A stretch of 51,573 nucleotides of DNA from Gnetum montanum (Eukaryota; Streptophyta; Gnetopsida; Gnetales; Gnetaceae): the NCBI GenBank assembly GCA_015680685.1, contig MNCI01003614.1:104079-155651 (forward strand), in the 5' to 3' direction. The position numbers were made by a program, and so were the translations under genes. Below, in pieces: positions 31,455 to 43,752 of this stretch. Every line of letters starts with the position of its first letter. The first letter of the stretch is position 1. The notes beneath the pieces were generated by a model, which was given only the letters and a program-made list of their open reading frames with translations, was not told the DNA's origin and made no database searches.

Positions 31455-32565
31455 ATGATCGACTGGGGGTCAACCACAACTAGCACTATAGTAGCCTTAG
31501 AAGCATTCTTAGACTGGCCCGATCATCTGGTCCAAGCCCTAGACTTAGAGGCTAGGGATATAACCGAGGACCCTCTCATTGAGATGCCTATCACCATTCA
31601 AAAGGGAAGGTGAAACATTAAAACTTAGCTCCCTCCTAGACACAAAAACACACAAAAGCATAGATAAGATTCTGCAAGATAACATCGATGTCTTCATGGT
31701 CATACAGTGACATGCTAGTTCTGGATCCGCTGTTGATTTAGCACAACATTGTCCTAGACCTACACATGAAGGCAGTCAAGTAGAAGTATCGCAAAGTTAA
31801 GCTGAAAATTGTGCTGGCCATGAGGGATGAAATCACCAAGCTATACCAAGTAGGTTTCATCTGTACGGTTGACTATTCAGAGTGGGTGTCCAACATCGTT
31901 GTGGTTTTGAAGAAAATGGGAGGAATATGGATCTATATAGACTTCCAGAACTTGAACAAGGCAAAGATCAAGGAAAACTTCCCACTTCCAAGCATTGATC
32001 AGCTCATCAACACCATGGCTAGTCATGCTCTGCTATCCTTCATGGATGATTTCTTCAAATACAACCAATTAACCCAAATAACCAACTATCAACAACCTTC
32101 ATGACCCCATGGGGGACCTTCTACTGTACCATGATGCCCTTCAGGATTAAGAATGCTGGAGCAACATACCAATGAGCCATGACTTACATTTTCAGTGACT
32201 ACATCTTAGAAACATTAAACGACTACATGGATGATATAGAAGTCAAGTCTAAGGAGGTAGCTGATCATCCACACGATCTAGGGGTAGTCCTCAAATGCTT
32301 TCAAATGTACAACTTATGCCTCAATCCCAAGAAGTGCGTCTTGGGGGTGGAAATTGGACACGTGTTAGGGTTCATAGTATTGGAGGTCGGAATATGGGTG
32401 GACCCTGACAAAGTTAAGGCCATCATCAACCTAGCGCCTCCCACAAACCTTAAGGAGTTACGTGGTTTGCAAGGTAGAGTGCAATTCATTTGAAGGTTCA
32501 TAGCGAGGCTGATCGATAGGTTACACCCCATGCAACATATTCTAAAGAAAGCAATCCCAACATAG
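31455..32565 (+). pseudogene. T4 reverse transcriptase, tandem copy 3
   Basis: Colinear with copies 1 and 2. PSIDQLINTM is intact here, so the TAG seen in copies 1 and 2 is not ancestral to all. A 7-bp deletion after FFKYNQ (about 32068) and two single-base deletions near 31597 and 31614 account for the 9-bp shorter unit. The YxDD box reads YMDDIEVKS, shared with copy 4. The TGA after ATYQ is present. Confidence 0.85.
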
Positions 32566-33198
32566 CTACACCCCTAAGGATCCGAAAAGACCCTAAATTA
32601 GTAGTTTCAACCTGTTGCCTTCATAGTCTGCAATGATGTTAAACTAACCATACCACATGCTTACATGGGCAGTTTCGTATCTTCTTCCACATGGGCAGTG
32701 TCACAATTTCTAGCAGTTTCATGTTTTCATGTTTGCAGTTCGTATTTTCACATTGACGATTTGGTACTTCTCATGCTCGCAATCTCCTATTTTGCATATT
32801 ATCATTTTGCATGTTAAGATTTCGCATATTACAATTTGGCAATCTGAAATGATATTAAACTAGCAGTTTGACATTTGCATATCAACATTTACATAGCTTC
32901 ACACTTTACATCAGCATTTTTGCACATTTAGTAGTTCTATGCTCTCGTGCCTTTTTAGTCTGCCATGACCTTAAACTAGTGAACTTGCAATCTGTATATC
33001 ATCACACTTCGCAAGTTGCATCTCATCCCTGCTTTGCAAATTTTCATTACACACAATCTCTGCCAAAAAATGCCTCTTAACCAGGATTTCATATTATGAT
33101 GGTAGGTCGAGTAAGATATGGGAAACCATCGTGACCTTTCCACACCTTTAACGTTAGCAAGGCCACAGGGCAAGCTTCTGAGATAGTTAAACCTTGAC

Positions 33199-34303
33199 AT
33201 GATCGACTGGGGGTCAACCACAACTAGCACTATAGTAGCCTTAGAAACATTCTCAGACTGGCCCGAGCATCTGGTCCAAGCCCTAGACTTAGAGGCTAGG
33301 GATATAACCGAGGACCCTCTCGTTGAGATGCCTATCACCACATCAAAAGGGAAGGTGAAAACATTAAAACTCAGCTCCCTCCTAGACACAAAAACACACA
33401 AAAGCATAGCTAAGATTCTGCAAGATAACATCGATGTCTTCATGGTCATACAACGACATGCTAGGTCTGGATCCGCTGTTGATTTAGCACAACATTGTCC
33501 TAGACCTATACATGAAGGCAGTCAAGTAGAAGGATCGCAAAGTTAAGCTAAAAATTGTGCTGGCCATGAGGGATGAAATCACCAAGCTATACCAAGTAGG
33601 TTTCATCCGCACGGTTTACTATTCGGAGTGGGTGTCCAACATCGTTGTGGTTTTGAAGAAAATGGGAGGAATATGGATCTATATAGACTTCCAAAAGTTG
33701 AACAAGCCAAAGATCAAGGAAAACTTCCCACTTCCAAGCATTGATCAGCTCATCAACACCATGGCTAGTCATGCTCTGCTATCCTTCATGGATGATTTCT
33801 TCAAATGCAACCAAATCTGTATTAACCCAAATAACCAACTGTCAACAACCTTCATGACCCCATGGGGGACCTTCTACTGTACCATGATGCCCTTCAGGCT
33901 TAAGAATGCTGGAGCAACATACCAGTGAGCCATGACTTACATTTTCAGTGACTACATTCTAGAAACATTAAACGACTACATGGATGATATAGAAGTCAAG
34001 TCTAAGGAGGTAGCTGATCATCCACATGATCTAGGGGTAGTCCTCAAATGCTTTGCAAATGTACAACTTATGCCTCAATCCCAAGAACTACGTCTTGGGG
34101 GTGAAAATTGGACACATGTTAGGGTTCATAGTATTGGGTCGGAATATGGGTGGACCCTGACAAGGTTAAGGCCATCATCAACCTAACGCCTCCCACAAAC
34201 CTTAAGGAGTTACGTGGTTTGCAAGGTAGAGTGCAATTTATTCGAAGGTTCATAGCGAGGCTGATCGATAGGTTACACCCCATGCAACATATTCTAAAGA
34301 AAG
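33199..34303 (+). pseudogene. T4 reverse transcriptase, tandem copy 4 (joined to RNase H)
   Basis: The only copy that continues into RNase H. It has PSIDQLINTM and YMDDIEVKS. Its own frameshifts are an extra base in the GVVLKCF stretch (about 34053) and a 2-bp loss near 34137, after which VDPDKVKAIINL continues in another frame. It carries the TGA after ATYQ like all the others. Confidence 0.85.
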
Positions 34304-34859
34304 GAGTTAACTTTGAGTGGACAACCCAGTGTCAACGAGCCTTCAATGACCTGAAGAAGGAACTCTTACACCTCCCAACTATGCATCCACCACAAAGGGA
34401 TAAACCCTTCTTTATCTACCTTGCCACCTCTGATACATCTATTACAACACTGCTATGCCAGAGATGAGATGATGGTTCTGATATACCAATGTATTACCTG
34501 AGTCATGAGCTAATAGCACACGAGATGAAATACAATGAAGTGGAGAGGAATTGCCTAGCCTTAGTGTTCGCGCTAAAAAATTGGTGGAATTACTTGTTCC
34601 ATAGTATGACCAACATCATCTGCAAAAGAAATATACTCTGGGCTATCACTAACAACTTATACGAAAGTAGCAGGATAGCCTGATGGAAGGCAATAACCAC
34701 GGAGTTTGATCTACGCTATGTGAGTCAATCGTTGATGAAGGGTCAGGCCATAGCAACCCAACTCATGGCCTTGCCAGTCAACAACCAGGCAACCATAGAC
34801 CCCAAATTCCTAGAAGAATACATTAGTAATGTCAACATCATCCCCTTGCATTTCAAAGC
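34304..34859 (+). pseudogene. T4 RNase H (first, retroviral Ty3-type)
   Basis: FEWTTQCQRAFNDLKKEL, then FFIYLATSDTSITTLL (start of RNase H), YYLSHELIAHEMKYNEVERN and LALVFALKNWWNYL. This is the usual Ty3/gypsy connection and RNase H. TGA stops are at about 34466 and 34681. In the family it removes RNA from the RNA-DNA hybrid. Confidence 0.75.
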
Positions 34860-35225
34860 CACTTTACATTTTGATGGCATCTCAACCACGCAAGGAGATA
34901 GCGTTGCTACCATCATCACATTTCCCTTTGGGGAAATGCATCCATTCGCTTATCGATTTATGTTCCCTTGCACCAACAATGTGGTAGAATATGAGGGGCT
35001 ACTCAGAGGAATCTTAACTACCTGATCACTATGCATTCAACACTTGGAAATCTAGGGAGATTCACAACTAGTCGTGAATCAAATCACCGAGGTCTACGCC
35101 TACAAGGCTACGCACTTGCAATCCTACTACGATCTAGTAAAAATCCTGCTTAAGTAATTTGCAACCATAGATGTGCAACACATTCCATGCAATGAGAACA
35201 TAGTGGAAAATGCCTTTACGTTAAA
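34860..35225 (+). pseudogene. T4 second RNase H (archaeal-type, aRH)
   Basis: TLHFDGISTTQGDSV, FAYRFMFPCTNNVVEYEGLL and GDSQLVVNQI carry the D-E-D pattern, followed by IDVQHIPCNENIVENA. A second RNase H of this type after the first is the accepted hallmark of the Tat lineage. Stops lie at about 35024, 35054 and 35155. Confidence 0.8.
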
Positions 35226-35389
35226 AATTTCATTACATTCCTTCTCTAACCTATGAACCACAATTATAGAATGCATAGAGCCTATCACTCAAGCAAAAGA
35301 CATGGCCTCTGTCAATGCTATGGATACCGAGGAGTGGTATGCCAACATTAAAGCTTATCTATAGCATGGTGAGCCCCTAGCTGGATTAA

Positions 35390-36575
35390 CATCCACCTAG
35401 GGAGATGCAATCTGTAAGCATGCCCAGCAATATGTGCTCATGGAAAATAACACCCTGTGTTGATGCTCCTACGATGGGGTATTGCTGGCATGAATGGGTG
35501 GTGAGCAAGCACAAAAGGTAGTTAATGAAGTTCATGAGGGGATTTGTAGTGGACACATAGCACCCAGGGCTACGGCTACAAAAATCAAATGCCTAGGGTA
35601 TTATTAGTCCTACATGGAGTGTAACTGCCTATTGAAAGTCAAGACATGCGACACATGCCAGAGATACGCAAATCTCATACACATAGCACCTACAGACCTA
35701 CACCCAACACAAATTATGTGGCCCTTCCAATGATGGGGACTAGACCTCATAGGGCCTATCACGCCTAAGTCCTCTGTAAGGCATAGATTCATTATCATTG
35801 CCATTGAGTATTTTACCAAGTGGGTGGAAGCTATTCCCTTTAGGAAAATGACGTCTTAGAAAATCTGCCATTTCATCCTCGACAACATCATAAGAAGGTT
35901 TGGGCTTCTAATGACTATTTTGACTGACAATGGGCCATAGTTCAGTAGCATGGAAACTTGAACTTTCTATGGTAATCTAGGCATTAAATAATCATTTTCT
36001 TCCCCTTATTATCTATAGGCGAACAGGCAGGTAGAGGCTACAAATAAGTCCATAATCAACTTGCTGAAGCAGATGCTTAACAATAACAAGAGGTGGTGGC
36101 ATGAGAAAATCCTCTACGTCCTATGGGCCTACCAAAAGACATGCAGGAATGCAACAAGTAAGACCCCTTACAGCCCAGTTTATGGATCTGAAGCTATGTT
36201 GCCTCTTGAGTTGCAGGTACCCTCACTCCAGATGATCCAATTTGACATTGTGAGTGAAGCCCAGAACAATGAGTCATGAACCATCAACCTTGACTCACTG
36301 GAGGAGGAGCACATGCAGACATTGAGATGCATCGAGCACTGCCAGAGCAAGTAGCAGTAGAAGCACCATGCAAACTTGCATCGATGACTAGAACAAAAGG
36401 AAGACCTCATCCTCAAGGGTGTCCACAAGCATGTGAGCAAATTCTCAGACAACTAGGAAGGTCCTTACATGCTCACTAAAGCCTTCAGAAATAGAGCCTT
36501 CAAGCTGGTAGACATAGCTGGCAACAAGTTCACCAACCCGGTGAATCACTCGTATCTCAAGCCGTACTATGTTTG
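35390..36575 (+). pseudogene. T4 integrase, broken
   Basis: HHCC zinc element: NEVHEGICSGHIAPR (about 35525) to KVKTCDTCQRYANL (35640). Catalytic core: GLDLIGPITPKSS (first D), TILTDNGP (second D, about 35920) and ANRQVEATN (E, about 36030). The C-terminal part has LILKGVHKHVSKF and FKLVDIAGNKFTNPVNHSYLKPYY, ending at TGA at 36574. Many TAG stops stand where TGG or CAG is usual (FQ-stop-WGLD, GP-stop-FSS). In the family it inserts the DNA copy into the genome. Confidence 0.8.
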
Positions 36576-36589
36576 AAGCACAACGACAA

Positions 36590-36910
36590 TAATGAGCATC
36601 ATCCACTACAATGATAAACTGGAAATCGCATCGAGCAGCATCTGTAATGACGATAAAATAGCAGCATCGAGTAGCATCTGCTATGACATTAAACTGGTAG
36701 CAATCATCCGCTACAACGTAAAACTGGCAGCAATCGTCCGCTACGACGTAAAACTGGCACTGCTAGTCCAGTATGACTATAAACTAGCACTGCACATCCA
36801 CTACGATGGTAAACTAGCATGTACGGTCCATTGGGATCTTAAACCAGCATAGCATTCTTTTGGAACTCTAAACCAGCACACAGTCTACCAAGACCTTAAA
36901 TTAGGTTCGT
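36590..36910 (+). repeat. Motif array after T4 integrase
   Basis: About ten units of 28-36 bp. Typical cores are CCGCTACGACGTAAAACTGGCA and CACTACGATGGTAAACTAGCA. The array begins about 15 bp after the integrase stop. Confidence 0.8.
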
Positions 36911-37922
36911 GTCACATTCCCAGCATGCATCTACGGTAAGTACGCATTGAACGAGCATGCATGGTGCTAACGTGTGGGTGGGATGTCACAACTCCAAGAT
37001 GTAGTTCACGATGCAATGAGAACGTGGTCTAGAACACATGTAGTGCTACCACCCTCAGCATCATGGTGACCTTCTGGAGATGTCAAATGGCATTATACTA
37101 GCCCTCTGAACCTACCGTCGCCACGACTCATCATTCCGACGGTAGTTGCTTGGCTAGTTCCTGCAACTAGAGTTCTAGTAGTATTATGGTCTAGCCACAA
37201 TATTATTACTCTCTAGCCCCCTGCCAATGCCTTGGCTCGCACGACATTTAGCTATGTGGTAGCTGATCCCATAATTGAACTAAGAATGCATGCCTTTGGT
37301 AGGGATTCTAGAGCATCCGCACCCACAGTAACTCCCAATTCCTTTAAGGCCAGCTCCTCCATGTTGGTGCTGCTAAGGCCGTTGCTTGCCTTACCACTTT
37401 GGACATCACACACTAGCGGAAATACCCAATAGCTTTAATAATGTCAGCAGCCAGCAAGACCTTTGCCTTGAGGGCATGGCTTGGGACAGCAGCAAATGCT
37501 AGAGTGTCGCGAAGCGAGTGCCTCGACTAGCTTAGCTACTTCAAAGTGGAAATTCCATGACGTGCATAACATAACTTGCCGCATGGGAAGCATCTATAGG
37601 AAGGTTAAAATCCTTCATGGATGTAACACAACTCATTCTACAAAGGAAACACCTACCTAGAAGAGGTTGAAGAATAGTGCCAGCCAAATATGAAAATGTG
37701 AACGAGTCCCTCATGAGCATTCCGATGAGGGACTCTACTAAATATCATCTTTTCTCTCTACCTTAACCTCTATAAAACCAATGCAACACTCTCAAGTGTA
37801 GCCAAGTGATGTCTCAACACTCACCGAGTGAAAACCTCAACATTTTACCTACTACAGTATTTCGTATTCTTTGTCAACATCTATCGAGCACAATACTCCA
37901 GATGTCGATAAAGAGGGGCCAA
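36911..37922 (+). mobile_element. T4 3' non-coding tail and polypurine tract
   Basis: No gene is recognised. The tail ends in GATAAAGAGGGGCCAA (37907-37922), the polypurine tract, within the right arm of an inverted repeat (inner arms 37869-37882 and 37900-37913, two mismatches). The part from about 37560 to 37680 aligns with 48090-48160 in T5 (both contain GGAAACACCTA). Confidence 0.65.
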
Positions 37923-38201
37923 TGAAACACCCTAAAAAATTCAAAGTCATTCTTGCTTTACCAGGCCTTGCAATCTACGTAGCACCATGAAAGTTCTTTA
38001 GGAGGAGAACACTCTGAGTTCAGGCCAGCCAGTTTAGCAAATTTTCTACTTTGGGCATGAACAAGCTCTACGAGTCACCTTGCCTATCCACCCAAGTAGC
38101 TTGCCCAACTGATAGCCTGCTTAGAAATGGTGCACGGAGTTGGCAGCAGCATTCTAGATGCACAAAAATAGTTCAAAAATTTTTCTAAGTTACGAAGTCT
38201 A

Positions 38202-38560
38202 CTACGCTATGCTACTCCCCGCTATGTAGCGTAGCAAGCTTCAGAAAACACTTGCAAAGCGAAGTGCCATGTTACGCTACGCTACGTAACATAGCGTAGC
38301 ATAGAAACAACTATACCACTAGTTCCCTCACTCAAACTTAAGTCCTTCAACAATGTCCCTTTCCGTTAGGATGCAGTGGACCATGTCTACTGCTACGCTA
38401 CGCTGAGCTATAAGGGGCAGCAAGGTGTAGTAATCCTGTGGAATAGATAGAAGGTAGCTCAAAGGGCGGAATCAACAAGTTTACAAGTCTTGCGGAAGTA
38501 AAGTTTGCAAATCGACAAAGTCTTCATGACTAAGGCTAGTCACTACACTATGTAGTGTAG
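38202..38560. repeat. Hairpins in T4 U3
   Basis: Perfect arms CTACGCTA 38202-38209 / TAGCGTAG 38227-38234; ATGTTACG 38269-38276 / CGTAACAT 38285-38292; CTACACTA 38543-38550 / TAGTGTAG 38553-38560. The stretch is rich in GCTACGCTA. Confidence 0.75.
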
Positions 38561-38910
38561 CATAGCATAGTAAGCATGCAACACACATGTGGTAGAATGC
38601 CCAACAAGGTGCTACGCTACACCAAGCATGCTACGCTACAAAGCACATCAAGGCATAAGGGTGGTTGTGCAACATCAATGTTGTTCACCTAATTGAACCA
38701 TTAGCACACTTCTCCAGACACTGACAACGTAATTATGGCATGGAAGGTGCATAGTTACAGCATGGTAGGTGCATAGTTAAGGCATGGCAGGCTCACATTA
38801 CAATGGTCATGTAAGTCCAACAGTCCTGCATGGCACGTGCAACACCAGCAAATCAACGTAGGCCCAAGGCATGTAGCATCCAAACCATCACTTTTGCATG
38901 CCCTCAGTCC

Positions 38911-38918
38911 TATAAATA
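38911..38918 (+). promoter_or_regulatory. TATA box of the T4 LTR promoter
   Basis: TATAAATA in the context GTCCTATAAATACCCCAG, about 990 bp into the LTR. Confidence 0.75.
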
Positions 38919-39616
38919 CCCCAGAAAGTATCATTCAAAAGCTCTAAACATTTTTCCAATGATAAGCATTAAAAAGAGGGAACTTTTTTCCGAGAGGCAG
39001 CAGTAAAAAGTTCAAAGATCCTTCAGATTCTTTAAATTTTTGTCTAGCACTCAAGCTCTCTTCCTGGCACATTGTAACATCAAGCATTGTAAGCTTTCTA
39101 TTTGACATTGCAAACAGTTAGCATTTTCAGCTAGCATTTTATTTCATCCTTGATTCTACCACCTTGGTAGAATCCTTGCATTGTCAACACCTAAGTCCAT
39201 GCCTAAGCACACAACCTATTTTTCTCTACACGTCCTGGTTACTCTCGGGATCTCTGCACTCCGCCACGCTATGCAACCGACTGTATCCACCCTGATAGAG
39301 CAAACTTGTAGCTTTGGAGTGGTGCATTTTCCTAACTACATTTAACTTTATTTTTTGCTTATTGTTGCGTTTCGCATTATTTTTTCTGCTTTATTTACTT
39401 TCAAGCATTACTTCGCATTTTCATTCTTGTTTCAAAAATATATTTTGCAAAAGGCTATATAGATGCTGATTAAGTCCCTGTCTAATTGACCAAACCGTTT
39501 AGGGCACCCCGTATCCACAGACACCTACCACGGCCCTCCCATGGGCACAGGGTTAAAATTGTCACACCTGTCGACCCCTCAGTGTTTTCCAGCCACCGAA
39601 ATTTTCAGTCACTACA

Positions 39617-42600
39617 CAAATTAGTAGCATAGCATAAAAGAAAAATATAAAAATATAAACATACATTAATACAATAGATGCATCTAGAAAGTCATGCATA
39701 GCAACCAATAACCCTAGCATGTAGGCTTTAAAGCCTCATATGAATCTTTTTTTTGCTTGGCCTCCTAACCTAGGGACTAGCCTACTCTATAGGACATGGC
39801 CTCTTAATCTTCACCTTACATGGTTCCACCATCTGTGTAATGTAGCAGTACACCTTGTTCATGTTCCCAATGCCAACTAGAGGACCCTTGCTTATGCTGT
39901 AGCCTGACTAATGTGACTACCCCATGAGATCCTTAGTCGTTATGGATAATGACTTATCGATCTCCTTTGGGGGGCCTTGCACATGGGTGGTTGTGAACAT
40001 GTGCTTAATCCATGGCTTGGACAACTGCTTGTGATCCTACACAACCCATCGCCCATCATTATGCATGACTAAGAGCTCCGTAAACCTTCATAGGTATCCT
40101 ATGAAGAATGCAAAGTGGACATGGGACCTCACCTAGAGGTTAAATTGCAACCTAGAGATCTTTGCATGCAAGCTAGTGGCAATATAGGTACCCCAGTTGA
40201 TCCTCATAACTTACAATAGCACCTCCTTCATCACTTGTGCCTACTCTATTCCAAGGATCTTTCTTTATGAGAGCAACTTCAGAAAGACATGAGTGCAGAA
40301 GAGAGGGTAGAGCTCTTGTACCTCAGGCATAAACACATCCTTAATTGGTATGTCCTTGTGAGATTGGGTGGCCTCCAGCTAGTCCTCAATATCCCATCTA
40401 TGGTCTACCTCCCTACTAGCCTTATTAATAATCATTAGGCCATTAGTGGGGAGTCCAAAGAGGTTAGCAAAGAAGCCCTCATTGAGGTCTAGCACTACCA
40501 TCACACTGTGCACTCGAGTGACAAACTGCTTGACATCGCCACTAAAGGAGTCAATTATGGTGACCATTTCAACCACGAAGATACTTGAGCTAAGGGCTAA
40601 AATAGGTCCATCAACCCTACATGTGTGAGCCTAGTAGTTAGTGCATCCAAAGCTTTATGGCACAACTAGTGCTACACATCCTTCATGTCACCATACTTCA
40701 TGATGAGGGTGACCTCTGTGTAGCCTGTGATGATCACTATCACCTTGCTAGAAGCAACTACTACTAAAAAAAGAGAAAAAAAATGTTAGCATCATGCAAA
40801 GATAAATCAAAAAGGATACATGAGCAAGCACATGAGCTAGAGCTTAGATGCATATGTAACATAAATGTGTTGTGAGACAGGGGTGGCACTACAAGCATCT
40901 CCTTGGTGTTAATCATACTAATGGCCCACACCTCATCCAACTAGTGATGGGTCTTACATTGATTGTATGCCTTTGGGTAGCAAGTAGGGTAGACATGTAG
41001 ATCAAACCCTGCCTACTTAAGCACAACTACCTGAGCATTCAGTCTAGAGGAGAACACCTCTAAGGTAGTGCAGGTCAAGGCTAGAGCATTCACCTCATCA
41101 TGTAGGCCCTCCTTGTCAACTTTGAACCTAGTGTCAGTCATGAGCTATTAGTAATGTGACATGGGCTAGTAGAAAGAAAAAAAAACCATAAAATCCATAA
41201 AAACACTTACAAAGAAGTAGCTAGTTCAAGGTGGGTTTTGGAATAGGGTGTGCACCTATAGCATGATGAAGAGGATGTTGCTCTTGTTGTAGCAACTAAA
41301 CCTTGTCATACGCCATATCCTAGATAGTTCCTGAGTGCTCCTAGGACACTTGCTTTTACCCCTATTCTCATCACTACTAGTAGTAGGCTCATCTAAGATA
41401 AGCCTCAAGATGTCTTGGTTACCCCAGGGTAGTAATGTCTCAGTGAGGGCACTAGTAGCCACCACTGCTAAGTGTGACCACATGATCACACTAAACTACT
41501 ACAATAGGTTCACTAAAATACTACAATATGTACTCTAGGAACTCATAAGCTCCTAGTTGAAATCACACTACCTAAACACCAACCTGCATATCTAGTGTAG
41601 GTGTGTTAGAAACAGGCTCACTCATGCAGCATAGGATGCCCACATGTTCTATGATGATCAAGACAAGTTTCAGCAACACCCTACAATTGACAAGCAACAA
41701 GAAAAGCATTAAAATACACATGTAGATGCAAATTTCAACATTAAATCATTAATATAAGTTAGCAAAATTAACATAATATAATATCAACTAACAGAATTTT
41801 TTAATTTTGGTAATGCTCTTTAGGGCCCTATGGGTATAGAATGTCAACCAATATATGTGATGTGCTTGGTACTCACTATGGTATAGCATGTTTTCATAGG
41901 CTCATCATTACATTTTGTAGGTTAGGATTGTTACATATTGCAAGTTTAACATTATGCATAATTTACAAAATTTTAGAAATTTTTTTCTGACTCTAGACTA
42001 GCTGAATGGAGAGTGTAGTCTAGAAATCCCAATATTTTTCTAATTTTAGACTACTGTAGTGGATAGTGTAGTCCAAAATTTTCAATATTTTTTCTAACTT
42101 TGGACCTTAGTAGAGAGCATAGTCTCAGGAGGTCAAAATTTTGACTAACACTAGTGGAAACTACTGTCTCAACCCTCATGATAGTGTAGAGCATAGTCTT
42201 GATTGAAGAAGTGGAGAGTGTAGTCTCTACAAACTACCACACCATTGCACATAGCATCCCACCTTGCCTCTACCACTACTGCCCCTCCTCAAATGATAGA
42301 AAAAGGAAGAAAAGAGGAAGAAGCATGTGCTAGGCATTGACCATGGCCATGGTCCCTATGACCATGCTACTAAGTGTTGATCATGGTTGTAGCCACTGTG
42401 ACCATGCCTCACAACTACCACCACTCAATCATTTATTTTTTATTTACAAAAAATAGGGGAAACATAGAAAATTCAGCTTGGCAGAATCACCCTCATAGTT
42501 CATGAGGCCACACTATTGGGCATAGTCATCCTGTGGCTTGTGTAATGCACCATAGTGCACAAAAAATAGAAATCCAATAGCCTTGTAGCATGTGATACAC

Positions 42601-43254
42601 CTAATCTCTCACCTTCTCACAAAATCTTCCAAACAAAAAAAAATAATTTTGACACAAACCCCTCATTGCTGCCCTAACCCTGGCCCTTTCATAGCTGTGT
42701 CGCTAGAACTCATAGTGCCTCCCTACCTTGCTGGTGTCCCCTACCCTCAATTGCTACCAATATTAGAACCTTGGCCCCTGCCTCACTGCTACCCATACTA
42801 CCAAAAAAATATATATCATCAACCTGTGTGTGCATCCCTTGTAAGCTACCCTCATCTCACACACCTGCTACCCCCACATTGAACTTTTACCCCCTCTTGT
42901 AACTACATTCATGGCTACTACAATCACGCCTTCAAAACCTTGGGAGAACCCCATAAAACAAAATAGCAACCAAAGCCCTTCTTGAAACCATGAAAAAAAT
43001 TCCTACCACCACCATGTTGTGCCAAAATGGTGCATAGCGGTGGCACCCCCTACCATGACAGGGCATGCCACAAAGCCTATGCTCAAAACCCTCACAAAGA
43101 CATGAATAAATCTAGTAAAAAATAAAGTCCTGGAAGAGCATAGTTAGGGTACCTAGTAGACACCAATGGCCTCTTGTCCTCTATGTGCGCCCATGGTAGG
43201 AGGCCTAGTGCTCATTCCTCCTCATCCACATTTTCCAATCTTGGGTGCAGGCAT
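39617..43254 (-). pseudogene. T5 antisense gene, truncated
   Basis: Homologous to the T4 gene, exon by exon. Start ATG near 43254, with VDEEE and WAHIEDKRPL in broken frames. The FCP1-like block (about 41720-41250) has VLIIIEHVGILCCMS, YEFLEYIL and IMWSHLAVVATSAL, then ELSRIWRMTRFSCYNKSN. The next block is at about 41145-40890 (LHVYPTCYPKAYNQCKTHH). The large block (40740-39760) has NEGFFANLFGLPTNG, HVHFAFFIGYL and SLSITTKDLMG. The coiled coil and acidic tail exons are missing because the T4 LTR cuts in at 39616/39617. About 42250-43200 holds no exon I can place. Many TAG stops stand where T4 has sense codons. Confidence 0.6.
41990..42245. repeat. TAGTGGAGAGTGTAGTC repeats within the T5 antisense gene
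   Basis: Several copies of a TGGAGAGTGTAGTCTA-like motif (around 42010, 42060, 42110 and 42210), lying in a probable intron or 5' part of the antisense gene. The same motif builds the U3 hairpins of the T5 LTR at 48832-49290. Confidence 0.65.
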
Positions 43255-43401
43255 CACTATAGTGCAAGATCTTGCTCCAAGCTATGGTCTTCACTAGTAC
43301 CACACAATAGTAATGGAAAGACTATGCTCTGAAATTAATGTTTGAAAGCTTAAAAATGATAACTTACCCATGGTAAAGCATGCCTATATACCCTCTTGGG
43401 G

Positions 43402-43410
43402 CTATTTATG
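43402..43410 (-). promoter_or_regulatory. TATA-like box of the T5 antisense gene
   Basis: On the minus strand, CATAAATAG, followed by GCCCC; it lies about 148 bp upstream of the probable ATG at 43254. A second TATATAGG lies just downstream at about 43390. The counterpart in T4 is at 27089-27081. Confidence 0.5.
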
Positions 43411-43554
43411 ATCCACCAGCCTAGGACTATGTTCCACACTTAGGCAAAATTTTCAACTTTTCATTACCTAGTGAATGATCAAGCTAATTTCACTTCCTAA
43501 GCATGACTAGATTTCCTTGTAATGACACATCTAATGCATCTACAATCTTCTAAG

Positions 43555-43605
43555 ACCTAAAATTATCACACACAACCTATTGAGGCCTAAAACTAGCACA
43601 TACAC
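43555..43605 (+). repeat. Short motif array before T5 RT
   Basis: Two units: AGACCTAAAATTATCACA and AGGCCTAAAACTAGCACA. The position, between the antisense gene start and RT, is the same as in T4. Confidence 0.65.
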
Positions 43606-43752
43606 ATGCTTACCTACCTTAGTAGCTTGCATGCATACTTAGGAAAATACGAGGACATGCTAGGCCTTGATCCTCGGCTAGTATAGGATAATATCATTCT
43701 CAATTCCTACATTAAACTAGTAAAACAAAAAGCATGCAAGGTTAGAACTGAG

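Larger units (their letters stand above)
27299..34303 (+). repeat. Fourfold tandem duplication of a 1.75-kb RT unit
   Basis: Units begin at 27299, 29053, 30807 and 32552 (CAATCCCAACATAGCT) and end in ATTCTAAAGAAAG. Lengths are 1754, 1754, 1745 and 1752 bp. The left breakpoint lies in the motif array, the right one just before RNase H. The outer breakpoints share the two bases AG. Copies differ by scattered, mostly transition changes; I counted about 14 differences in the first 270 bp between copies 1 and 2. Confidence 0.95.
19208..39616 (+). mobile_element. T4: Tat-type element with antisense gene and fourfold RT
   Basis: Order: gag from within its Pro-rich part (19208-20900), protease (20989-22030), motif array, antisense gene (26930-22567, minus), motif array, four tandem RT segments (27299-34303), RNase H, aRH, integrase (to 36575), motif array, non-coding tail, polypurine tract, complete 3' LTR (37923-39616). 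The 5' LTR and gag N-terminus are separated by T3 and expected left of the window. The 3' LTR ends inside the antisense gene of T5. Confidence 0.75.
37923..39616 (+). mobile_element. T4 3' LTR (complete, 1694 bp)
   Basis: Begins TGAAACACCCTAAAAAATTC and ends CAGTCACTACA. The TATA box is at 38911. The end block CCAGCCACCGAAATTTTCAG matches T5 and T1. It is followed at 39617 by the truncated antisense gene of T5 with no primer-binding site, so it is a 3' LTR inserted there. Confidence 0.8.

Noticed and set aside
38870-39616. A host gene promoter at the TATA boxes near 38911 and 49691
   Set aside because: Both lie in the middle of complete LTRs at the position of the LTR promoter, and no host coding sequence follows.
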